A stretch of 17,788 nucleotides of DNA from Patescibacteria group bacterium (lineage in GTDB: Bacteria > Patescibacteriota > Saccharimonadia > Saccharimonadales > HK-STAS-PATE-42): assembly GCA_030917805.1 (NCBI GenBank), contig JAUPUA010000066.1:1-17788 (forward strand), written 5' to 3'. Both the position numbers and the translations under genes were made by a program. The notes beneath the pieces were generated by a model that was not told the origin of the DNA, did no database searches, and saw only the letters and a program-made list of their open reading frames with translations. This document shows, piece by piece, positions 15,694 through 17,788 of this stretch (position 1 is its first letter; every line of letters starts with the position of its first letter).

Positions 15694-15700
15694 GGATAAG

Positions 15701-15729
15701 ATCTTATCACTTTATCAAGCCTAAGTCAA
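15701..15729 (-). promoter_or_regulatory. Strong promoter of the attenuator operon
   Basis: On the minus strand, -35 TTGACT (15729-15724), a 17-nt spacer and -10 TAAGAT (15706-15701), with TGA directly before the -10 as an extended element. It begins seven bases after the stop codon of the tyrA-like gene. It therefore gives the 293-residue/dipeptidase/trpS operon its own start, separate from the chorismate genes. It is the best promoter match in the window. Confidence 0.82.
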
Positions 15730-15735
15730 TAGTAT

Positions 15736-16458
15736 TTATTTATCCAGTTCTTCTTTGAGCCTTGTTACTTGATCCGCAAACTTATCGCGTACTTCTTTTG
15801 AGTATGGGTTACTTTTATGTATGGAGATCAAGAGCTCTTTGCTTTCGTTTTTAGCGATATTGCTTAGATCTAGGAGCTCGTTAAACGATGGAGTTGTTAT
15901 ACCGTGTTCTTCTAGCTTAAACGGATGGAGGGACTGTGAGACAAAGAATGTAAGAGCATGCGTGTAGGCCATTGCCCTATCGTGATCTTCGGCAGTCATA
16001 TAAATGATTGATAACTTAAGCTTATTCTGGCAAAAATAGACTAACTCTTTGGCGCGTCCTCCAACAGATCCAGTTACTATAAACTTAAGGTTTGTAGTAG
16101 ATTCTTTAGCAGATTGGGGCCCAAAAAGTGGGTGTGAGAGCAAGAGGTTCTTATGATTAGGAAGATACTCATTTATTAGATTTGCAGGAATGACTTTTAC
16201 TGAACATACATCAACTAAAAGTGTTTCTGGTTTTAATTTAGCCCTCAACTCTTTCAGAACTTTAGGCTATGCGTCCAGAGTTACACTTAAGATAACTATA
16301 TCGGATTTGAAAACCACATCTCTTTCTTGCTGTGAAGAATCTCGACCGATTAAATTTATCTCCGAGGCATATGGTTTTAACAATCTTTTGAGTAGTTGAG
16401 AGAAACTACCCCTACCAATTATTCCAATACTAGGTTTTTTATTCTTTCTTTGAATCAT
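15736..16458 (-). pseudogene. tyrA: Prephenate dehydrogenase (TyrA-like), interrupted by in-frame TAG
   Basis: The reading frame from ATG 16458 would give about 240 residues, but a TAG at 16269-16267 stops it after 63. The frame continues unchanged after the TAG for 176 further codons. Before the stop is the NAD(P)-binding Gly motif (IGIIGRGSFSQLL) and SDIVILSV. After it come LVDVCSVK, the catalytic-His motif SHPLFGPQSA, and the THALTFFVSQSL helix of the prephenate/arogenate dehydrogenase family. The enzyme would oxidatively decarboxylate prephenate on the way to tyrosine. TAG is an ordinary stop for other genes here, so this is probably a recent nonsense mutation, a sequencing error, or a read-through site. 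Its start overlaps the chorismate mutase gene by 20 bases, showing an original CM-TyrA unit. The family is otherwise longer (usually about 270 residues or more). Confidence 0.78.
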
Positions 16459-16729
16459 GGTGTATATTATTCTGTTGTACTTTAGAGTGTTCGTGAATGC
16501 TGTCCCAAATATCTTTAAGCATGTCAAATGATAGATTTCTCTTGTTAGATTCTAGTTGTAATCTAGATAATACTTGCTGCCAGCGTTCTGGTTGTAAGAC
16601 CGGCTCTCTAGATCTTAACTTGGATATTGCTACCTTTTTGGTTAGGCTGAATCTTTTTTCTAGTAACTTTATTATCTTTTGGTCTGTGGTGTCTATTTTA
16701 CTTCTTAATTTATTAAGATCTTTTGACAT
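16439..16729 (-). CDS. Chorismate mutase, AroQ type
   Basis: 96 residues, an all-helical AroQ domain. The E. coli-type active-site positions appear with a constant offset of two: Arg9 (LRSKID), Arg26 (LEKRF), Lys37 (AISK), Arg49, Ser82 and Gln86. The position of the family's Glu52 is Trp50 (QPERWQQV), an unusual substitution near the substrate. It would convert chorismate to prephenate for the overlapping TyrA-like gene. It starts 23 nt after the heliorhodopsin gene. A TAAGAT (16742-16737) seven bases before the ATG resembles the -10 of the leader promoter, but no -35 is visible. No other shikimate gene is in the window, so chorismate supply is unknown. Confidence 0.9.
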   Translation of the reverse strand: MSKDLNKLRSKIDTTDQKIIKLLEKRFSLTKKVAISKLRSREPVLQPERWQQVLSRLQLESNKRNLSFDMLKDIWDSIHEHSKVQQNNIHHDSKKE

Positions 16730-16752
16730 ATTATAAATCTTATCTTTGATAT

Positions 16753-17517
16753 TTATGGGCGGAGTGTTCCGGCAAAAACTTGCCAGGTGAGGGCCGATTT
16801 TGCGAATAGACTTAGATAGACATAGACTTTTTCACCATAAAGATAGTCTGCCCACTTACCTTTCTTGCGATACTGAAGAATCATATTGATGGCGAAGCAG
16901 TTGAAGAACAAGAAGATTGAAACAAAGATGTAGTAAACGAATGTTGGTGGTTTTGAGCCTTCACTTGCTGAGAGCAAGAAGCCGATTACTACAGCGATCC
17001 ATGGGCCGATTCCAGATAGACAGCCTACTAGATAGCTTGTCCAGTTAGTTTTTTTAGTAGTTTGGTTGTGAACTTCCATGACTAGGCCAGATAAGTTCAT
17101 AACAGATGTAGTTACGAAGATTAAGCTTAGAGCCATTACATCGTATATACCAACTAGCATCGCAATTGCGACCATCATTATGCTGGCAGAGATAGAATAT
17201 TCAAACCAGCGAGCCTTATTCATTCCCTTCGCAAGGTTATCGTTATACTTTTTGTTGTAGACAGTAACAATTATTAAATGCGCGATCGAAGAGATGAACA
17301 AGAAGCTAGCAATTAGACTTGGTAGCGATACATTAAATAGAGTTTTAGAGGCTGTCTCTAGACTTTGGCTAGAGGTATTGAACTGAAGGTAATTACCGAT
17401 TACCGGTAAAGAAAAGGAGGTACTCAAGATTAGTATTAGAACCCCCTGGATGGCGTGAAGGACAGCCATAAAGAAGTTTAGATTACGTAGCTTGCTAGTT
17501 GTAATTATTTTTGTCAT
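16753..17517 (-). CDS. Heliorhodopsin
   Basis: 254 residues with seven membrane helices, the usual heliorhodopsin length. The last helix contains YVYLSLFAKSALTWQVFAGT with Lys240, the retinal Schiff-base lysine. Helix 3 starts RWFEYSISASIMM with Glu106, matching the Glu107 counterion of the reference protein 48C12. His21 (LHAIQG) and His80 match the conserved pair of the cytoplasmic-side cavity. This differs from type 1 rhodopsins, whose lysine helix and DxxxT-type motif are absent. Heliorhodopsins are light-absorbing retinal proteins of inverted orientation, mostly without ion pumping and with unsettled roles. No retinal synthesis gene is in the window. The gene starts 4 nt after the anchored surface-protein gene, so the two may be co-transcribed. 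Confidence 0.95.
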   Translation of the reverse strand: MTKIITTSKLRNLNFFMAVLHAIQGVLILILSTSFSLPVIGNYLQFNTSSQSLETASKTLFNVSLPSLIASFLFISSIAHLIIVTVYNKKYNDNLAKGMNKARWFEYSISASIMMVAIAMLVGIYDVMALSLIFVTTSVMNLSGLVMEVHNQTTKKTNWTSYLVGCLSGIGPWIAVVIGFLLSASEGSKPPTFVYYIFVSIFLFFNCFAINMILQYRKKGKWADYLYGEKVYVYLSLFAKSALTWQVFAGTLRP

Positions 17518-17521
17518 ATTA

Positions 17522-17788
17522 CTAATATTGAATCTTCTTTGTTTTGAATTCTATCATAATAAGTGTTGAGGCCAGAATGAGTGAACTTGCCACAGCCATT
17601 AATGAGGCTATGCTGCTACCAGTAGCCGCAAGCTCAAGATTTTCAGAGCTAGCCAGACCTACAGGATCAACGATATTTCCATCTGAGATTCCATCGTCAT
17701 CGAGATCAGAGCCATCTTGAATTTGGTAGCTAGCTCGGGTAACTTGACTTCCACCGACCGTGAGATTAGTGGTGGTCGCTCCAGGAAC
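17522..17788 (-). CDS. C-terminal end of a secreted, membrane-anchored surface protein (cut by window end)
   Basis: 88 codons plus TAG, with the 5' part beyond the window. The visible part contains QIQDGSDLDDDGISDGNIVDPVG, of the kind found at the end of bacterial choice-of-anchor U domains (Asp/Gly-rich, ending IVDPvG). It is followed by LAATGSS, a hydrophobic helix (about 20 residues: SLMAVASSLILASTLIMI) and a basic end (EFKTKKIQY). The whole tail looks like a sorting or anchoring signal with LAATG at the LPxTG place. The 331-residue protein at 7894-8889 ends in a similar PATG-helix-Lys tail. It is probably an exported surface protein; its size and function cannot be seen. Confidence 0.8.
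   Translation of the reverse strand, partial: VPGATTTNLTVGGSQVTRASYQIQDGSDLDDDGISDGNIVDPVGLASSENLELAATGSSIASLMAVASSLILASTLIMIEFKTKKIQY

Larger units (their letters stand above)
15546..15694 (-). promoter_or_regulatory. Transcription attenuator with alternative hairpins, probably sensing Trp
   Basis: Four pairing segments can be laid out as in the E. coli trp leader. Segment 1 CACUCUU (15655-15649) pairs with segment 2 AAGAGUG (15641-15635), 7 bp with loop CUCCUAC. Segment 2 extended, GUGGCGG (15637-15631), pairs with segment 3 CCGCUAC (15570-15564), 7 bp with one G-U. Segment 3 pairs with segment 4 to make the terminator. The leader peptide's first Trp codon (15663-15661) lies six bases before segment 1, so a ribosome waiting there would cover segment 1, free segment 2 for segment 3, and prevent termination. 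With ample Trp-tRNA the ribosome runs on through segment 2, and the terminator forms. The geometry is seen; the regulation is inferred. Confidence 0.72.

Noticed and set aside
15546..15694. T-box riboswitch upstream of the trpS operon
   Set aside because: The terminator arm begins AACCGC as in many T-boxes, and the operon encodes a synthetase, but the T-box core (AGGGTGG-N-ACCGCG with the TGGN bulge) is absent, and the leader of about 150 nt is short and lacks a recognisable stem I specifier loop. The leader-peptide model explains more of the sequence.
15736..16248. Separate 170-residue gene starting at a TTG
   Set aside because: It is the in-frame continuation of the TyrA-like protein and lacks the nucleotide-binding half. 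There is no ribosome binding site for the TTG, so it is treated as part of one broken gene.
16267..16269. Reassignment of TAG to an amino acid, as an explanation for the interrupted tyrA-like gene
   Set aside because: The ABC ATPase, ABC permease, beta-helix protein and the partial surface protein all end at TAG at the expected protein length, so TAG works as a stop. A lesion or read-through at one site is simpler.
1..17788. Excess of the palindrome AGATCT across the window (about 13 copies)
   Set aside because: This is roughly twice a simple composition-based guess, but the copies lie mostly inside genes, are unevenly spaced and have no shared flanks. No methylase or restriction gene is present. 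Not enough to call a signal.
1..17788. CRISPR array, rRNA genes, insertion sequences
   Set aside because: I looked for regularly spaced direct repeats, conserved rRNA segments and transposase motifs and saw none.

Overview
This window looks like a chromosomal segment of a small-genome Patescibacteria/CPR bacterium, most likely Candidatus Saccharibacteria (TM7). The assignment is an inference. It rests on AT-rich sequence with the standard stops TAA and TAG in use, a long beta-helix protein opening with a LPIPGQDDGTWGDVLNEYL-type N-terminus, cell-surface proteins with C-terminal membrane anchors, a heliorhodopsin, and scattered housekeeping genes (obgE, trpS, FKBP) rather than large biosynthetic operons. 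No 16S rRNA or ribosomal protein is present to settle it.

Layout. 1-1035: the right edge of an integrated element. The C-terminal part of a large serine recombinase runs antisense into the 3' half of a tRNA-Met gene. 1139-5121: an unpaired membrane sensor histidine kinase (+) converging on a two-gene ABC exporter (-). 5277-8889: surface biology on the minus strand, with a 773-residue beta-helix protein, a tRNA-Gln with its own promoter and terminator, and a secreted, C-terminally anchored protein. 9070-10908: an OpgC-like membrane acyltransferase (+), a doubtful small Cys-containing ORF (-) and a membrane-anchored FKBP prolyl isomerase (-). 11030-12818: obgE followed by a small VanZ-like membrane protein (+).

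12823-17788 is all minus strand and is the most interesting part. In transcription order it holds the end of a secreted anchored protein, a heliorhodopsin, an AroQ chorismate mutase, and a prephenate dehydrogenase interrupted by an in-frame TAG. Next comes a strong promoter (TTGACT, 17 nt, extended TGA-TAAGAT) whose predicted start falls on the ATG of a 28-codon leader peptide with an Arg-Trp-Tyr run. After that come mutually exclusive RNA hairpins, an intrinsic terminator, and an operon of an unrecognised 293-residue protein, a VanX-type M15 dipeptidase and tryptophanyl-tRNA synthetase. The arrangement has every part of a classical transcription attenuator, probably sensing charged tRNA-Trp. 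The 293-residue protein and TrpRS contain no tryptophan at all, while the 28-residue leader contains two. I regard this as the best candidate for an undescribed regulatory system here.

Several genes (histidine kinase, leader peptide, obgE) have a -10 hexamer ending only 7-10 nt before the ATG, suggesting leaderless or nearly leaderless mRNAs alongside Shine-Dalgarno genes. No CRISPR array, rRNA or insertion sequence was seen. No gap between genes exceeds 300 bases.
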